From Thermosynechococcus sp. CL-1 (GTDB lineage: Bacteria > Cyanobacteriota > Cyanobacteriia > Thermosynechococcales > Thermosynechococcaceae): 64,000 bases of DNA. Numbering within the stretch: the first letter of the stretch is position 1; every line of letters begins with the position of its first letter. The position numbers were made by a program, and so were the translations under genes. This document shows, in pieces, positions 1-10,177 of this stretch. The stretch lies in assembly GCF_008386235.1 (NCBI RefSeq), contig NZ_CP040671.1:801001-865000 (forward strand). Reading direction: 5' to 3'. Under the pieces are notes generated by a model. The model was not told the origin of the DNA, did no database searches, and saw only the letters and a list, made by a program, of their open reading frames with translations.

Positions 1-1
1 C

Positions 2-277
2 GTGATGGCGATCGTCAACAGTTTCTTCCTAGGGCGAGGCAGCTTTGATTACCTCCTTGAAAAACACAGCACCTCTTTGAGAGAGCGCAAGCTCTTGACC
101 CGTGCCTATACGCCCCAAATCTATGGCCTTGGTTTGGCGCAGTTTTTGGGGCTGCTGATCCCCTTCGTCGGTTTGGTGCTCGTACCACCCGTGGGAGTTG
201 TGGCTGCTGCTTTACTGATTCAAGATCATCCACCGCAACAACAGTTGATGGCAGCGAATGCGGTTTCTCGGCGTTGA
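2..277 (+). CDS. EI24/CysZ-like membrane protein, C-terminal fragment
   Basis: This is the carboxy-terminal end of a membrane protein whose true start lies before the window. The visible 91 residues carry the block LLTRAYTPQIYGLGLAQ followed by a long Gly/Pro/Val-rich hydrophobic stretch near residues 44-72. I associate this pattern with the EI24/CysZ-like family (Pfam EI24). CysZ members conduct sulfate, but most cyanobacterial members have no known substrate, so none is claimed. The in-frame GTG at base 2 is probably internal. The frame ends 20 bases inside the next gene, which suggests co-transcription with it. The family call is moderate because less than half of a typical protein is visible. 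Confidence 0.6.
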   Translation: MMAIVNSFFLGRGSFDYLLEKHSTSLRERKLLTRAYTPQIYGLGLAQFLGLLIPFVGLVLVPPVGVVAAALLIQDHPPQQQLMAANAVSRR

Positions 278-1013
278 TCTGGCTTGGAAAGGGGGGGCAT
301 CAGGGTACTGCTGTTTGCAGTGGCAGGGGCAAGATTTGGCGGTGGTCGCTCGCGATCGCTCCCGTGATACGGATGAACTTTTGGCATGGATTGATCGCGA
401 TGCACCCTCTGCGCAAGCAGCCATGGTGGCGGTGGATGCCCCCCTAATTATTCCCAATTCGCGGGGAATGCGTACCTGCGATCGCCAAGCCCATCAAGTC
501 CTTGGGCGGTATCATGCCGGCTGCTATCCTGCGAATCAGCAGTCCCCCTTTGCGCAGCACACCACGGGTTTTAGTCAAGCCCTTAGCCAACGGGGGTTTC
601 GCCATGCGCCTACGATCGCCCCCCAAGCACACGGGCGATTTCAAATTGAAGTCTTCCCCCATGCCACGGCGATCGCCCTCTTTCAGCTTGACCAAATCAT
701 TAAATACAAAAAAGGCCGCCTTGCAGAACGAGCCAAAGGGTTAGCCAAGCTTAGGGATTTAATGGCCACCCAGCTTCCCCACTGTGAGCCACCCTTAGCA
801 CTAGAACTCACTATCGAAATCCCCAGCAACGGGCGAGACCTCAAGGCTCTTGAAGATCAACTCGATGCCGTTCTCTGTGCCTACACGGCAGCCTATTGGT
901 GGTATTGGGGGCGCGATCGCCACTGGGTTTTGGGTGGTGAGTCTTTTTCCCCAGAGCCAGCATCAACCGATGCCTACTTAAAAACTGGCTATATTGTTGT
1001 TCCCCGTCGCTAG
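258..1013 (+). CDS. DUF429 family protein (predicted RNase H-fold nuclease)
   Basis: A 251-residue protein opening with FLGVDLAWKG, the hallmark start of DUF429 (COG2410), which has been predicted to have an RNase H-like fold. Acidic residues sit where that fold would place metal ligands: Asp7 in GVDLA, Asp60 in VAVDAPL and Glu131 in IEVFPHA. No substrate is known for the family and the nuclease role is inference. Its start overlaps the upstream EI24-like gene by 20 bases, so the two are probably translationally coupled. Its stop overlaps the stop of the convergent small gene at 1010-1303 by four bases. Confidence 0.75.
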   Translation: MRFLGVDLAWKGGASGYCCLQWQGQDLAVVARDRSRDTDELLAWIDRDAPSAQAAMVAVDAPLIIPNSRGMRTCDRQAHQVLGRYHAGCYPANQQSPFAQHTTGFSQALSQRGFRHAPTIAPQAHGRFQIEVFPHATAIALFQLDQIIKYKKGRLAERAKGLAKLRDLMATQLPHCEPPLALELTIEIPSNGRDLKALEDQLDAVLCAYTAAYWWYWGRDRHWVLGGESFSPEPASTDAYLKTGYIVVPRR

Positions 1014-1303
1014 CTTTCGCGATTGCGGTAGCGTTGCAGTTCCGTGCGTAGAGCAGCAATTTCCGCCCGCAAATCATCAATGAGGGCTTGCCAATCCACC
1101 CCACTCCGAGGCACCACCATTTCTGCCTCTTGACGGGCACGAGCTTGCACCTCTTCCATGAATTGATGGAGCCGCTGCTGCTGTTCGGCATCAAATCGCC
1201 CCAGTTGACTCAGGAATTCTACAAATAGATGCTGCGCCTGATCACGCAGGAGCGTTGCGGTTGCCCGACCAAGGAAGAAGGCATCCAGCGGCGATTGACT
1301 CAT
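1010..1303 (-). CDS. Small cyanobacterial conserved protein, DUF6825-like
   Basis: About 97 residues from the chosen Met at 1303 (MSQSPLDAFFLGRAT). An upstream Met at 1321 is also in frame but adds only six residues. The central part (FLSQLGRFDAEQQQRLHQF) and the Leu/Glu/Arg-rich tail form amphipathic helices and a probable short coiled coil. The pattern DAFFLGRA...LGRFDAEQ...LRAEIAALRTELQR matches my memory of a cyanobacteria- and plastid-restricted family called DUF6825. Its function is unknown. It converges on the DUF429 gene with a four-base overlap and lies divergent from bicA. Confidence 0.65.
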   Translation of the reverse strand: MSQSPLDAFFLGRATATLLRDQAQHLFVEFLSQLGRFDAEQQQRLHQFMEEVQARARQEAEMVVPRSGVDWQALIDDLRAEIAALRTELQRYRNRES

Positions 1304-1412
1304 AGGAGCTGTATTCCTCATCAGTTGTGTCTCTCAATCCACGAGTGTAACAAAGTTTTACAGTAAACAGATCTCGCTCTCTCCCCCTTCTCCAGCTTTT
1401 TCCTATAGAACA

Positions 1413-1493
1413 GATAAGAAAATCTTTGCCGTTCTACTCGCCAAGTTGTTCCCGGCAAAGCATAGAATTATCTCAATTAAATTCTTTCTTATC
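1413..1493. promoter_or_regulatory. Nested inverted repeats upstream of bicA
   Basis: In the intergenic region before bicA, two inverted repeats are nested. The outer arms are GATAAGAAA (1413-1421) and TTTCTTATC (1485-1493). The inner arms are CTTTGCCG (1424-1431) and CGGCAAAG (1453-1460). All arms are perfect. The structure lies about 100-185 bases before the chosen bicA start and could be an operator pair or an RNA hairpin. No known regulator motif was recognised, so the function is inference. Confidence 0.4.
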
Positions 1494-1596
1494 ATAGCCA
1501 TAAGCAAGGTATAGGGATACTCCCTCAGGGCTAGGGGTTCCTCTCGATAACGCTCTCGCTATGAAATCCTCTCTAAATTCGCCAAAAGGGGCAGAA

Positions 1597-3288
1597 ATGC
1601 TAACAAATTTAGTTAATCGAGTTCACTTTCGCGATTGGCGCGGCGATCTCTTTGGTGGGCTGACTGCCGCCATTGTCGCCTTGCCGATGGCCTTGGCCTT
1701 TGGGGTCACCTCTGGGGCTGGTGCAACGGCGGGACTCTACTGCGTCGTCTTTCTTGGCTTTTTTGCGGCTCTCTTTGGGGGCACACCAACACTCATTTCC
1801 AATCCGACAGGGCCGATGACCGTCGTGATGACGGCAGTGATCACCCGCCTGACCAGTGAATATCCCGAACAGGGGTTATACATGGCTTTTACGGTGGTAA
1901 TGCTGGCGGGCGGTTTTCAAATCCTCTTTGGTCTGTTGCGGTTGGGTAAATACATCACCCTCATGCCCTACACCGTGATTTCTGGCTTTATGTCGGGGAT
2001 TGGCCTGATCATGATCCTGCTGCAAATTGGTCCCCTGTTGGGGCACAGCAGTAAAGGGGGGGTCTTGGGGGCAGTGCAACACTTGCCAGAGTGGATTCAA
2101 ACCCTGAACTCGGCTGCCCTTACTTTGGGCTTGTTCACCCTCGGACTCATTTATTTCACGCCCCAGAAAATTCGGCGAATTGTGCCGCCACAGCTTCTCG
2201 CCTTGGTTTTAGGCACGATTTTGTCAATGGTGTTTTTTGGGGATGCCGGTTTGACCCGCATTGGCACGATTCCCACGGGGCTGCCAGCGTTTGTGCCGCC
2301 GACGTTTACACTGCCTGCGCTGAAAACGATGATTGTGGACGGGGCAATGCTGGGGATGCTCGGCTGTATTGATTCGCTCCTGACCTCGGTGATTGCCGAT
2401 AGCATTACCCGCACCCAGCACGATTCCGATAAGGAACTGATTGGCCAAGGTATTGGTAACCTACTGTCCGGCTTATTTGGTGGTCTGCCCGGTGCCGGTG
2501 CCACGATGGGCACAGTGGTAAATATTCAAGCGGGGGGACGCACCTGCTTATCGGGCATGATCCACGCTGTCATTCTACTGATGGTGGTGCTGTGGGCGGC
2601 GCCTTTGACGGAACCGATTCCCAATGCAGTGTTGGCGGGGATTCTGATCAAGGTGGGGATTGACATCATTGACTGGAATTTTCTCAAACGTGCCCACCTC
2701 TTGTCCCTGCGGGCGGCCTTCATTATGTATGGCGTGATGCTGCTGACGGTCTTTGTGGATTTGATTGTGGCGGTGGGTGTGGGTGTCTTTATTGCCAATA
2801 TGCTGACGATCAAGCGCTTGGCGGATCTGCAATCGGAGGATGTGAAGGCGATTACCCACGCCGATGATCAAACGCCCCTCACCCCCGAGGAAAAAGAACT
2901 CTTCCGCGAAGCCAAGGGTCAACTGTTGCTCCTCCACCTTGGGGGTCCGATGAGTTTTGGCTCCGCTTGGGCAATTTCCCAGCGGCAGGCGATCATGTCG
3001 GACTATAAGGTGCTGATTCTGGATGTCAGCAGTGTGCCCCTGTTGGGGGTAACGGCAACCTTGGCCATTGAGTCACTCATCCAGGAGGCACAAAAGCATC
3101 GTTTAGCAATTTTTCTCGTGAATGGTTCGGCGGATAAGGTGCAACAGCGGCTGCAACGCTTCCGTATTTTGGATCGGTTGCCGGCAGACCATGTGGTGAG
3201 CGATCGCCGAGACGCCCTCGAAAAGGCCATTCAGTTTCTCCACCAACCGGAGGAATTGCTGGAGGTGACAACGGGCAGCTACGAATAA
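1597..3288 (+). CDS. bicA: SulP-family bicarbonate transporter BicA
   Basis: An inner-membrane transporter of the SulP family, very probably the sodium-dependent, low-affinity high-flux bicarbonate transporter of the cyanobacterial CO2-concentrating mechanism. The protein follows the PCC 7002 BicA pattern as I remember it: [20 protein letters not shown] at the start, then [31 protein letters not shown] and [30 protein letters not shown]. About a dozen membrane segments precede a cytoplasmic STAS domain (roughly residues 430-540). I chose the Met at 1597, giving 563 residues, because family members begin a few residues before the HFR motif; an in-frame ATG at 1561 would add 12. The convergent mpg gene overlaps its end by 10 bases. 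Confidence 0.9.
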   Translation: MLTNLVNRVHFRDWRGDLFGGLTAAIVALPMALAFGVTSGAGATAGLYCVVFLGFFAALFGGTPTLISNPTGPMTVVMTAVITRLTSEYPEQGLYMAFTVVMLAGGFQILFGLLRLGKYITLMPYTVISGFMSGIGLIMILLQIGPLLGHSSKGGVLGAVQHLPEWIQTLNSAALTLGLFTLGLIYFTPQKIRRIVPPQLLALVLGTILSMVFFGDAGLTRIGTIPTGLPAFVPPTFTLPALKTMIVDGAMLGMLGCIDSLLTSVIADSITRTQHDSDKELIGQGIGNLLSGLFGGLPGAGATMGTVVNIQAGGRTCLSGMIHAVILLMVVLWAAPLTEPIPNAVLAGILIKVGIDIIDWNFLKRAHLLSLRAAFIMYGVMLLTVFVDLIVAVGVGVFIANMLTIKRLADLQSEDVKAITHADDQTPLTPEEKELFREAKGQLLLLHLGGPMSFGSAWAISQRQAIMSDYKVLILDVSSVPLLGVTATLAIESLIQEAQKHRLAIFLVNGSADKVQQRLQRFRILDRLPADHVVSDRRDALEKAIQFLHQPEELLEVTTGSYE

Positions 3289-3857
3289 CGCGAGACCGCC
3301 GGGTTGCCCTGCACATACCAGCGCCACGGAATCTCCTGACCTTGGGAAATACCAATGCGAGTGGTTTGTACCACAGGGGCTGTCAGGGGTTGGGGCGGCT
3401 TTTCTAACCAGAGGCCGCTCTCTTTCCCTAGCATCAAGCCCGAAAGCTGGCGATCGATCCCCAAGACTTGGCACAGTTTCCCCGGACCAGCGGCACTGCG
3501 GGGGGGCAAGGGTGGACTGAGCATCTCAAGGGCACGGATGAGAACAGCACTGGCAAAATTGGGGCGATCGCTGGCGATATTCAGGCAGTGGTGAATGCCA
3601 TAGATTTGATAGACATAGATTGTCCCTGGTGCTGCAAACATCGGGGCGTTGCGAGCCGTTTGGCGACGGTAGCCATGACACGCGGGGTCGCCGGCCATAT
3701 AGGCTTCAGTTTCAACAATACGGCCGCGGTAGAGTTGACCATTGGCCTGCTGTCGCACGAGAAGACACCCCAGTAATTCTTGGGCAACCACTGGGGCAGG
3801 GCGAGCCAACCACTCAAGGGGCAGACACTGATCTCGCTCAATGGGAACCCTTTTCAA
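3279..3857 (-). CDS. mpg: 3-methyladenine DNA glycosylase (AAG/MPG family)
   Basis: A monofunctional base-excision-repair glycosylase that removes 3-methyladenine and other alkylated or deaminated purines. The 192-residue length is normal for bacterial members. The catalytic block [10 protein letters not shown] is present, with the catalytic Glu at residue 51 and the base-stacking Tyr at residue 53 by analogy with human [23 protein letters not shown] and the loop [14 protein letters not shown] follow as expected. The start lies 20 bases inside the upstream acyl-CoA-dehydrogenase-like gene, making it the last cistron of the leftward dnaK-dnaJ run. Its end overlaps the end of bicA by 10 bases. 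Confidence 0.92.
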   Translation of the reverse strand: MKRVPIERDQCLPLEWLARPAPVVAQELLGCLLVRQQANGQLYRGRIVETEAYMAGDPACHGYRRQTARNAPMFAAPGTIYVYQIYGIHHCLNIASDRPNFASAVLIRALEMLSPPLPPRSAAGPGKLCQVLGIDRQLSGLMLGKESGLWLEKPPQPLTAPVVQTTRIGISQGQEIPWRWYVQGNPAVSRYS

Positions 3858-4923
3858 GCAACAAATCCTCCATCAAGGCATGGCGCACGGGGGCATTCAA
3901 GCCAGAGACGGTGTAGAGCATGGCTTCGCGATAGAGACGCTGCACCGTGTGACTGAGCATCAAGGCACTGCCACCCGTCGTCATCAGGGCAGCCTGAGCC
4001 GCTTGGACGGCAAGGTGAATGGCTGCGGCGCGCAGTTGTGCATGGTGGGGGGGATTCAGGTTCTCTAGCTCTTCTTGAATTTGGTCGTAAAGGCGGTGCC
4101 AGCGATCGCGAAAGTGGTGATAGAGGTCTTTGGCGTCGGTACTCTCGGCGAGAATCTGCAAACTGGCACGGGCACAACCCATGGGGGCGGCACTGCCCCG
4201 CAGCAATTGCTGGCGATCGCGGAGGGCCATCCAATCCGCCTCACTGATACCCACCACATCTTCCGGCGGGACTAACCAATCCACCACTTCTGCTTGCACC
4301 GTTTGAGTTGAGGGCACAGCCGCTAGAGGTAAGGGCAATGAGAGGTGCAAAATGCCACCGCCAGCCTGTTGGGCATTGATAAAGGGCATGAGGGCAAAGA
4401 GAATACGCTGATCCGGTAGGGGAGCTGCGGCGATAAACATCGTCATGTGCTGAAAGCCACTGAGCCAAGGCAGCGTGCCCTGCAGGAGGTAGCCCCCACT
4501 GGTGGGTTGAGCTTGTAGATCCACTGGGTTGTGGCGTAAGTGGGAAAAGCTGACACCAATCAACATCTGCCCCTTCATTAAGTCCGCTAGGTAGGTTTGG
4601 GCAACGTTCCCTTCAGGATGTTCGAGAATCATCCCCAAGGCGGATTGATGTTGTGCCACCAAAAAGGCAAGGGCACCGGAGGTTTGCGCTAGTTGTAAGC
4701 TCAAATGCCACAGCGTGCGGCGATCGCACCCCAATCCCCCCATTGCCTTGGGTACCGCCAAACGAAAAATGCCCAAATTTCCTAGGGCTTGCAGACTTTC
4801 CGATAAAAGGGACTTTTGCTGATCAATGCGGTTGGCAATTGGCGCAACAACGGTACTGAGGTAGGTCTGAATGTCCTCTAGAAGAGGCTGCGCTGCGGGG
4901 TCAGCAAAGACCAAGGCATCCAT
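3838..4923 (-). CDS. Acyl-CoA dehydrogenase-fold flavoprotein
   Basis: A 361-residue protein with the three-part acyl-CoA dehydrogenase fold. The helical N-terminus contains [19 protein letters not shown], a middle beta domain contains [14 protein letters not shown], and the C-terminal helices include [23 protein letters not shown] binding is expected. The segment that in classical dehydrogenases carries the catalytic glutamate near YEGT reads [13 protein letters not shown] here, so no catalytic Glu is visible. That makes it resemble the DszC/flavin-monooxygenase branch more than beta-oxidation enzymes, a pathway cyanobacteria generally lack. The substrate is unknown. It starts three bases after the dnaJ-like stop and overlaps mpg by 20 bases. 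Confidence 0.75.
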   Translation of the reverse strand: MDALVFADPAAQPLLEDIQTYLSTVVAPIANRIDQQKSLLSESLQALGNLGIFRLAVPKAMGGLGCDRRTLWHLSLQLAQTSGALAFLVAQHQSALGMILEHPEGNVAQTYLADLMKGQMLIGVSFSHLRHNPVDLQAQPTSGGYLLQGTLPWLSGFQHMTMFIAAAPLPDQRILFALMPFINAQQAGGGILHLSLPLPLAAVPSTQTVQAEVVDWLVPPEDVVGISEADWMALRDRQQLLRGSAAPMGCARASLQILAESTDAKDLYHHFRDRWHRLYDQIQEELENLNPPHHAQLRAAAIHLAVQAAQAALMTTGGSALMLSHTVQRLYREAMLYTVSGLNAPVRHALMEDLLLEKGSH

Positions 4924-4926
4924 AGT

Positions 4927-5907
4927 TTAGGAGTACGCCAGATGGGCACGGGGGTTGTAGGACTCAATGGCCTGAAGTTGCCGGTAGAGATCGCGTTCAG
5001 CATCACTCAGTTGGGGCGGCAGTGTAATGACAATCTCCACCAGTTGGTCACCGCGATCGCCATCGGGGCGAGGATAGCCCTTACCCGCCAGTCGCAAACG
5101 TTGGCCTGTGCGTACGCCTGCTGGCACCATCATTTTCACCCAACCATCGAGGGTCGGGGCTTCAATTTGGCCGCCGAGGGCAGCCTCACTGGGGGTCACG
5201 GGGAGTTCACAGACAATGTCGTAGTCCTCAAGGCGAAAGAGGGGATGGGGCGTCACTTGAATTTTCAGATAGAGATCACCTCCACCCGTACCTTGACCCC
5301 GCAGCCGAATCCGCTGACCCGTAACCATCCCCGCTGGCAGCGTCACTTCTAAGGAGCGCCCATCCCCAAGGCGAATCCGCTCCCGTCCCCCTTCGTAGGC
5401 CTTCTCGAGGGGGATTTCTAGGGTGGCTTCAGCGTCGCGACGACTCACAGCGGTATAGGCGGTTTTGACGGTGCCGGGGCGAAAGTAGTCTGTCTCTATC
5501 GTAGGCGAGCGACGGGGGGGATCCGCAGCAACCGTAGAGGTGCGGGGCGATCGCCGACCCAACAGTTGATCCAAAAACTCTTGAAAATTATCTTCACTGA
5601 GGTCGGGTTCTTCCCTGACACTGGTGCCATTGCGCCGAGCCATAGTGGTACGTTGGGAAGGGCGAGTGCGAAAGCCGGGCTGTGACCAATATTCACCGTA
5701 GCGATCGTATTGCTCACGGCGAGCCGGATCACTTAGGACTTGGTAAGCTTCACTAATGTCTTTGAACTTCTCTTCAGCAGCGCGATCGCCCGGATTCATA
5801 TCGGGATGATACCGCCGCGCCAGCCGCCGATAGGCACGTTTAATTTCCTCAGTGCTCGCACCTCGATCCACGCCCAAAAGCTGGTAGTAATCTCGAAAAT
5901 TACGCAT
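4927..5907 (-). CDS. dnaJ: DnaJ-family co-chaperone (class B, no zinc finger)
   Basis: A J-domain protein of 326 residues that would stimulate the ATPase of the neighbouring DnaK. The J domain occupies about residues 5-72 with the HPD motif at 34-36 ([10 protein letters not shown]). A variable, Arg/Ser/Thr-rich linker replaces the usual Gly/Phe region. The C-terminal substrate-binding domains follow, with [17 protein letters not shown] and [17 protein letters not shown]. No CxxCxGxG zinc repeats occur, which makes it class B (CbpA-like). It lies 49 bases downstream of dnaK in the same direction and is followed almost directly by the acyl-CoA-dehydrogenase-like gene. Cyanobacteria have several DnaJ paralogues, so the paralogue number is left open. 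Confidence 0.88.
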   Translation of the reverse strand: MRNFRDYYQLLGVDRGASTEEIKRAYRRLARRYHPDMNPGDRAAEEKFKDISEAYQVLSDPARREQYDRYGEYWSQPGFRTRPSQRTTMARRNGTSVREEPDLSEDNFQEFLDQLLGRRSPRTSTVAADPPRRSPTIETDYFRPGTVKTAYTAVSRRDAEATLEIPLEKAYEGGRERIRLGDGRSLEVTLPAGMVTGQRIRLRGQGTGGGDLYLKIQVTPHPLFRLEDYDIVCELPVTPSEAALGGQIEAPTLDGWVKMMVPAGVRTGQRLRLAGKGYPRPDGDRGDQLVEIVITLPPQLSDAERDLYRQLQAIESYNPRAHLAYS

Positions 5908-5956
5908 CGACAGTCCTATCTACACTCACAGTTGCGGCAAACAATGCAAACAAGCT

Positions 5957-7981
5957 CTACCAGTCGTCGTCATCCCAATCCTCCCATGCGGCTGAATCAC
6001 TGCGCTGGGAATACCCCCGAGAACGCCGCGTCCGGGGTGGCTCATCCCACTCATCCTCATAATCGTCACGCCGCCGCTCTCGACCCCGCACCGCATCAAG
6101 GCCTTTATTGACTGCTTCCTTGAGGTTGGGCAGCTTAAAGAGATCCTCATCGTCTTCCAATTCCTCTTCGCTGAGGCGCAGTTGGCGGACAAAGTCGTAG
6201 AGCCGCTCTTCAAGAGCCGCATAGGTGAGGTCAATCTGGCGATCGTCCTCATTGCGAATGGCCTCCTGCAATTGCCGCACTAGGGCCTCAATACTCCGGC
6301 GCTGATCAGCGGCAAATTGATAGCCAAATTCTTGAGCCGCTTCCCGCAATTGACGTTCAGCGCGGTGAATCAAATCTTGGGCACGGTTGCGCTTCTCAAT
6401 GCGTGCCCGCCGCTGGCGATCGCCCGCTGCATTGGACTCCGCATCCAAGAGCATCTGCTGAATTTCCTCTTCACTCAGGGTTGATGCCCCCTGAATCACC
6501 ACACTTTGCTCACGACCGCTAAAGCGATCCAAGGCCACCACTTGGAGCAGGCCATTGGCATCCAAGTCAAAGGACACTTGAATTTGGGGCACCCCCCGAG
6601 GCGCTGGCGGAATTCCCGTTAACTTAAAGCGTCCCAAGGACTTATTGTGTTCTGCTAGTTCCCGCTCCCCTTGAACGACGTGGATTTCCACTTGGCTTTG
6701 GTTATTTTCTGAGGTTGAGAAAATATCGGAGCGGCGCACCGGAATCGTTGTATTGCGGGGAATCAGCACCTTCGTGACGCCGCCAATGGTTTCCACCCCT
6801 AAGGAAAGGGGGGTTACATCCAGCAGCAGGATATCCTTCATATCCCCGGCGAGAATGCCTGCTTGAATGGCGGCACCAACAGCCACCACCTCATCGGGGT
6901 TGACATTTTGGTTGGGTTCACGGCCAATCATCTGCCGCACCAGATCCTGCACCATGGGCATCCGCGTCGCACCACCCACCAGCACCACGGCATCAATTTG
7001 AGCGGGGGTTAAATGGGCATCCATCAGTGCCTGTTCGACCGGATAGCGCAGCCGTTGCAGCAGGTCTTGGCTCAGGTCTTCAAATTGGCGACGACTGAGG
7101 GTGGTTTCAATGTGTTTTGGCCCATCCGCTGTGGCGGTGACAAAGGGCAGATCGATATTGGTTTCCAGTAAGCCTGAAAGTTCAATTTTGGCTTTTTCGG
7201 CAGCATCGGTGAGCCGTTGTAGCGACTGGCGATCGCGCCGTAAATCAATGCCCTCTTTGGCGAGGAAGTCTTCGGCTAGCCAGTCCACAATCAACTTATC
7301 AAAGTCATTGCCCCCCAGTTGGGTATCGCCGCTGGTGGCCTTCACCTCAAACACGCCATCGCCAACATCGAGAATGGAGACATCAAAGGTGCCACCGCCA
7401 AGGTCAAAAACGAGAATCGTCTGCTCCTTCTGGCGATCGAGGCCATAGGCAAGGGCTGCTGCCGTCGGTTCATTAATAATCCGCCGCACATTCAGACCCG
7501 CAATCCGCCCAGCATCACGGGTGGCTTGCCGCTGTGAATCATTAAAGTAGGCGGGGACAGTAATCACCGCATCGGTGACGGGTTCCCCTAGATAGCGGCT
7601 GGCATCCTCCACCAGCTTGCGCAAGACCATGGCTGAAATTTCTTCGGGGGCAAATTCCCGTTGCAAGCGTGGGCACTTGATGCGCACTTTACCCGATTCA
7701 TCGCGGCGAATGGTATAGGGTACCCGCTTGGATTCAGCCGTCAGTTCCCTGTATTCGCGGCCAATAAACCGCTTCACGGCATAGAAGGTGTTTTGGGGAT
7801 TGAGCACCGCCTGTCGCCGCGCCAACTGACCCACAAGGCGCTCGCCATCTTTGCCAAAGGCCACCACAGAGGGGGTGGTGCGGGAGCCTTCTGCATTGGC
7901 AATCACAACGGGTTTTCCCCCTTCCAACACAGCAATGACGGAATTGGTTGTCCCCAAATCAATGCCAACAATTTTGCCCAT
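5957..7981 (-). CDS. dnaK: Hsp70 chaperone DnaK paralogue with acidic/aromatic C-terminus
   Basis: An ATP-dependent Hsp70 of 674 residues from the Met in [14 protein letters not shown]; an in-frame Met seven residues upstream is less likely. The actin-like ATPase domain shows [36 protein letters not shown] and [10 protein letters not shown]. The substrate domain holds [17 protein letters not shown]. Unlike housekeeping DnaK2, the tail is long, Arg- and Asp-rich, and ends WEDWDDDDW. This points to the DnaK1 or DnaK3 branch. Sequence details ([19 protein letters not shown]) look DnaK1-like to me, while the downstream dnaJ is more typical of dnaK3. No CIRCE element was seen upstream. Confidence 0.92.
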   Translation of the reverse strand: MGKIVGIDLGTTNSVIAVLEGGKPVVIANAEGSRTTPSVVAFGKDGERLVGQLARRQAVLNPQNTFYAVKRFIGREYRELTAESKRVPYTIRRDESGKVRIKCPRLQREFAPEEISAMVLRKLVEDASRYLGEPVTDAVITVPAYFNDSQRQATRDAGRIAGLNVRRIINEPTAAALAYGLDRQKEQTILVFDLGGGTFDVSILDVGDGVFEVKATSGDTQLGGNDFDKLIVDWLAEDFLAKEGIDLRRDRQSLQRLTDAAEKAKIELSGLLETNIDLPFVTATADGPKHIETTLSRRQFEDLSQDLLQRLRYPVEQALMDAHLTPAQIDAVVLVGGATRMPMVQDLVRQMIGREPNQNVNPDEVVAVGAAIQAGILAGDMKDILLLDVTPLSLGVETIGGVTKVLIPRNTTIPVRRSDIFSTSENNQSQVEIHVVQGERELAEHNKSLGRFKLTGIPPAPRGVPQIQVSFDLDANGLLQVVALDRFSGREQSVVIQGASTLSEEEIQQMLLDAESNAAGDRQRRARIEKRNRAQDLIHRAERQLREAAQEFGYQFAADQRRSIEALVRQLQEAIRNEDDRQIDLTYAALEERLYDFVRQLRLSEEELEDDEDLFKLPNLKEAVNKGLDAVRGRERRRDDYEDEWDEPPRTRRSRGYSQRSDSAAWEDWDDDDW

Positions 7982-8271
7982 GCCGTTTGAACGACTCCGC
8001 ACTGGTTAGAATAAATGAATAGCGTTATAGTAACGGATTATTTACCCTTTGTTACGCTTATTCGATTGTACGAGATCTGCCCCAGACCGTCAGAGAATCA
8101 CTCTTTCCCCTGTGCTGCGCGATCGCTACAACGATATGAACAACCTCAGTCCCCACACCTCCCATTCACCGCTGCTCATCTTTTGAAGTCTAGCGGTAAG
8201 ATGACAGGCAAGAGGTTGCAGCACAGCTTATCAACTGTTGCTACGCCCAATTCCGAGAAGGAGACCGTTCT

Positions 8272-8586
8272 ATGCTACACCGCAAGCTTTATCAACTCTA
8301 TACCGACGGCCAAGAAGTCTGGATTTACTTGCGGGATCAACAGCGCCTAATTGACCGGGCACGCATTGTAGACATCGAAGGGAATGTTGTTACCATCCGC
8401 TACGAAACGGAGGAAGACGACGAAGTGTGTGCTTGGGAAGAGATCGTCAATATCGAAAGCATTGGCTCGATTTCACGGCGGCTCGCAGCAGTTCCGCGGG
8501 GTTATGCGGAGTTACCCATTGCGGATGAGTGTCCAGAGGCGGAGCAACTGCCGAAGCATTCCTCGGAAACCGAACACGAGCGTTGA
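8272..8586 (+). CDS. Small cyanobacterial conserved protein, DUF6679-like
   Basis: A 104-residue acidic protein beginning MLHRKLYQLYTDGQEVWIYL. The segment RARIVDIEGNVVTIRYETEEDDEVCAWEE reads like a small SH3-like beta barrel followed by a disordered Glu/Pro tail. I recall a cyanobacteria-specific family of this form (DUF6679) with no known function. A clear Shine-Dalgarno stretch (GAAGGAGA) lies just before the ATG. The gene is divergent from dnaK and sits nine bases before ribD in the same direction, so it probably shares its transcript. Confidence 0.7.
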   Translation: MLHRKLYQLYTDGQEVWIYLRDQQRLIDRARIVDIEGNVVTIRYETEEDDEVCAWEEIVNIESIGSISRRLAAVPRGYAELPIADECPEAEQLPKHSSETEHER

Positions 8587-8595
8587 TTCTTACCC

Positions 8596-9735
8596 ATGCG
8601 CTCAGCCCCCGTTGTGGAGGAGATAGCCACGATTGATGCCCAGTACATGGGGCGCTGCCTTGAGTTAGCCGCTCGTGCCAAAGGCTGTACGGCTCCGAAT
8701 CCCCTCGTGGGCTGTGTGATTGTGGCGGAGGGACGGGTGATTGGGGAGGGGTTTCATCCCAAGGCAGGGGAACCCCATGCCGAGGTGTTTGCCCTGCGCA
8801 GCGTCAGCGAGAGCGATCGCCCCCTCCTCAGCAAGGCCACCCTCTACGTCAATCTTGAACCCTGCAACCACTATGGCCGCACGCCCCCCTGTACCGAGGC
8901 GATTATAGCGGCGGGTATTCCCAGGGTGGTGGTGGGCATGATTGATCCGAATCCCCAAGTAGCGGGGGCGGGGGTAGAACGGCTGCGCTCAGCAGGCATA
9001 GAAGTCACCGTCGGCGTGCGGGAAGCAGAGTGTCAACGCCTGAACGAAGCGTTTGTGCATCGGGTGCGCTATCAGCGTCCCTTTGGCATTTTCAAATACG
9101 CCATGACCCTCGATGGCAAAATTGCCTCCAGTGCCGGCCACAGTCTCTGGGTGAGTGGTGAAGCCGCACGCGCCATGGTGCATCAACTGCGCTCTGAATG
9201 CGATGCCGTGATTGTGGGGGGCAATACCGTGCGTCTGGATAATCCCCTTTTGACCTCGCGCCATGAGCGCAATCCCCTACGGGTGGTGATGAGTCGTACC
9301 CTTGATCTACCGCCGAATGCCTCTTTGTGGGAAACGACCACGGCTCCAACATTGGTGGTTACCGCTGCTTCCCCCCAACATCCCCTGATTCCCCAATTGC
9401 AGGCACAGGGCGTGGAGGTGGTGCACCGAGAGCCGCTAACACCGACCACCGTTATGGCAGAGCTGCATCAACGGGGCATTATGACGGTGCTTTGGGAGTG
9501 CGGCGGTTCCCTTGCAGCGGCAGCGATCGCCGAAGGCATGGTACAGAAAGTGTGGGCATTTATTGCGCCAAAGATTATTGGTGGCTCTGCTGCCCCCGCC
9601 CCAGTGGCCGATCTCGGCTTAACCAAGATGAATGAGGCCTTGTGCCTCGAGGACGTGACTTGGCAAACCGTGGGCGAGGACATTCTCCTAGTGGGCTACC
9701 TACCGCCTAGGCCTCGGGTTCCGTCACTTCAATAA
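8596..9735 (+). CDS. ribD: Bifunctional riboflavin biosynthesis deaminase/reductase RibD
   Basis: It carries out two successive steps of riboflavin synthesis: deamination of the diaminohydroxy-phosphoribosylaminopyrimidine, then NADPH-dependent reduction of the ribosyl side chain. The N-terminal deaminase shows the zinc site HAEVFAL (His61, catalytic Glu63) and PCNHYGRTPPC (Cys90 and Cys99). The reductase half begins near residue 155 with RPFGIFKYAMTLDGKIA and contains GGNTVRLDNPLLTSR. At 379 residues it is full length. Its last 29 bases overlap the convergent gene at 9707-10177. A possible internal start at the Met before GRCLELA is less likely. Confidence 0.95.
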   Translation: MRSAPVVEEIATIDAQYMGRCLELAARAKGCTAPNPLVGCVIVAEGRVIGEGFHPKAGEPHAEVFALRSVSESDRPLLSKATLYVNLEPCNHYGRTPPCTEAIIAAGIPRVVVGMIDPNPQVAGAGVERLRSAGIEVTVGVREAECQRLNEAFVHRVRYQRPFGIFKYAMTLDGKIASSAGHSLWVSGEAARAMVHQLRSECDAVIVGGNTVRLDNPLLTSRHERNPLRVVMSRTLDLPPNASLWETTTAPTLVVTAASPQHPLIPQLQAQGVEVVHREPLTPTTVMAELHQRGIMTVLWECGGSLAAAAIAEGMVQKVWAFIAPKIIGGSAAPAPVADLGLTKMNEALCLEDVTWQTVGEDILLVGYLPPRPRVPSLQ

Positions 9736-10177
9736 TGGTACAGCCCGTTTCTGTGGGGGGCGTATCCGCCTGCTCATAGAGCAAATCAATCCACAGCGAC
9801 TCCGGGTAGGGCTTGCGACTAGAGACATAAAAAAGCCAATGCTGGCTGACATTGAGGGACTCGCGCCGCAGCTTGGCCATTGCCGGGGTTGTAATCAGGC
9901 GCAGCGCAGCGTTGGCATTGCGCCACTGCTCAATAATCCCAGCCGCCACCCGCAGGGTTTCCCCTTCGCTATTTTCTAATTCCAAAATGCCGTCAATGTG
10001 GATACTCTCCCACCAGTGCTGTGGATCCCGCAGATCCAATCCTTGGCCATCCATATAGTCAATGAGGTTGGGAAGATATTCGCGAATAAAGTTTTGGACA
10101 ACACTAAAGGGGGGAAAAGGACGCAAGACTTTGAGGTGGCTTGCTGTTTGTTGAAACCACAGCTTGTGGTAAGTCAT
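9707..10177 (-). CDS. Conserved hypothetical protein, cyanobacterial type
   Basis: A 156-residue soluble protein that I do not recognise as a named family. It is rich in Trp and Leu, with blocks such as FIREYLPNLIDYMDGQGLDL, QHWLFYVSSRKPYPESLWIDL and an acidic end. No signal peptide, membrane segment or metal motif is visible. It is convergent with ribD, overlapping its 3' end by 29 bases, and faces a 614-base gene-free region on its 5' side. Codon use and HIP1 content look normal for the window. Confidence 0.6.
   Translation of the reverse strand: MTYHKLWFQQTASHLKVLRPFPPFSVVQNFIREYLPNLIDYMDGQGLDLRDPQHWWESIHIDGILELENSEGETLRVAAGIIEQWRNANAALRLITTPAMAKLRRESLNVSQHWLFYVSSRKPYPESLWIDLLYEQADTPPTETGCTIIEVTEPEA

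Noticed and set aside
7982..8271. CIRCE heat-shock operator upstream of dnaK
   Set aside because: No TTAGCACTC inverted repeat is present in the divergent promoter region.
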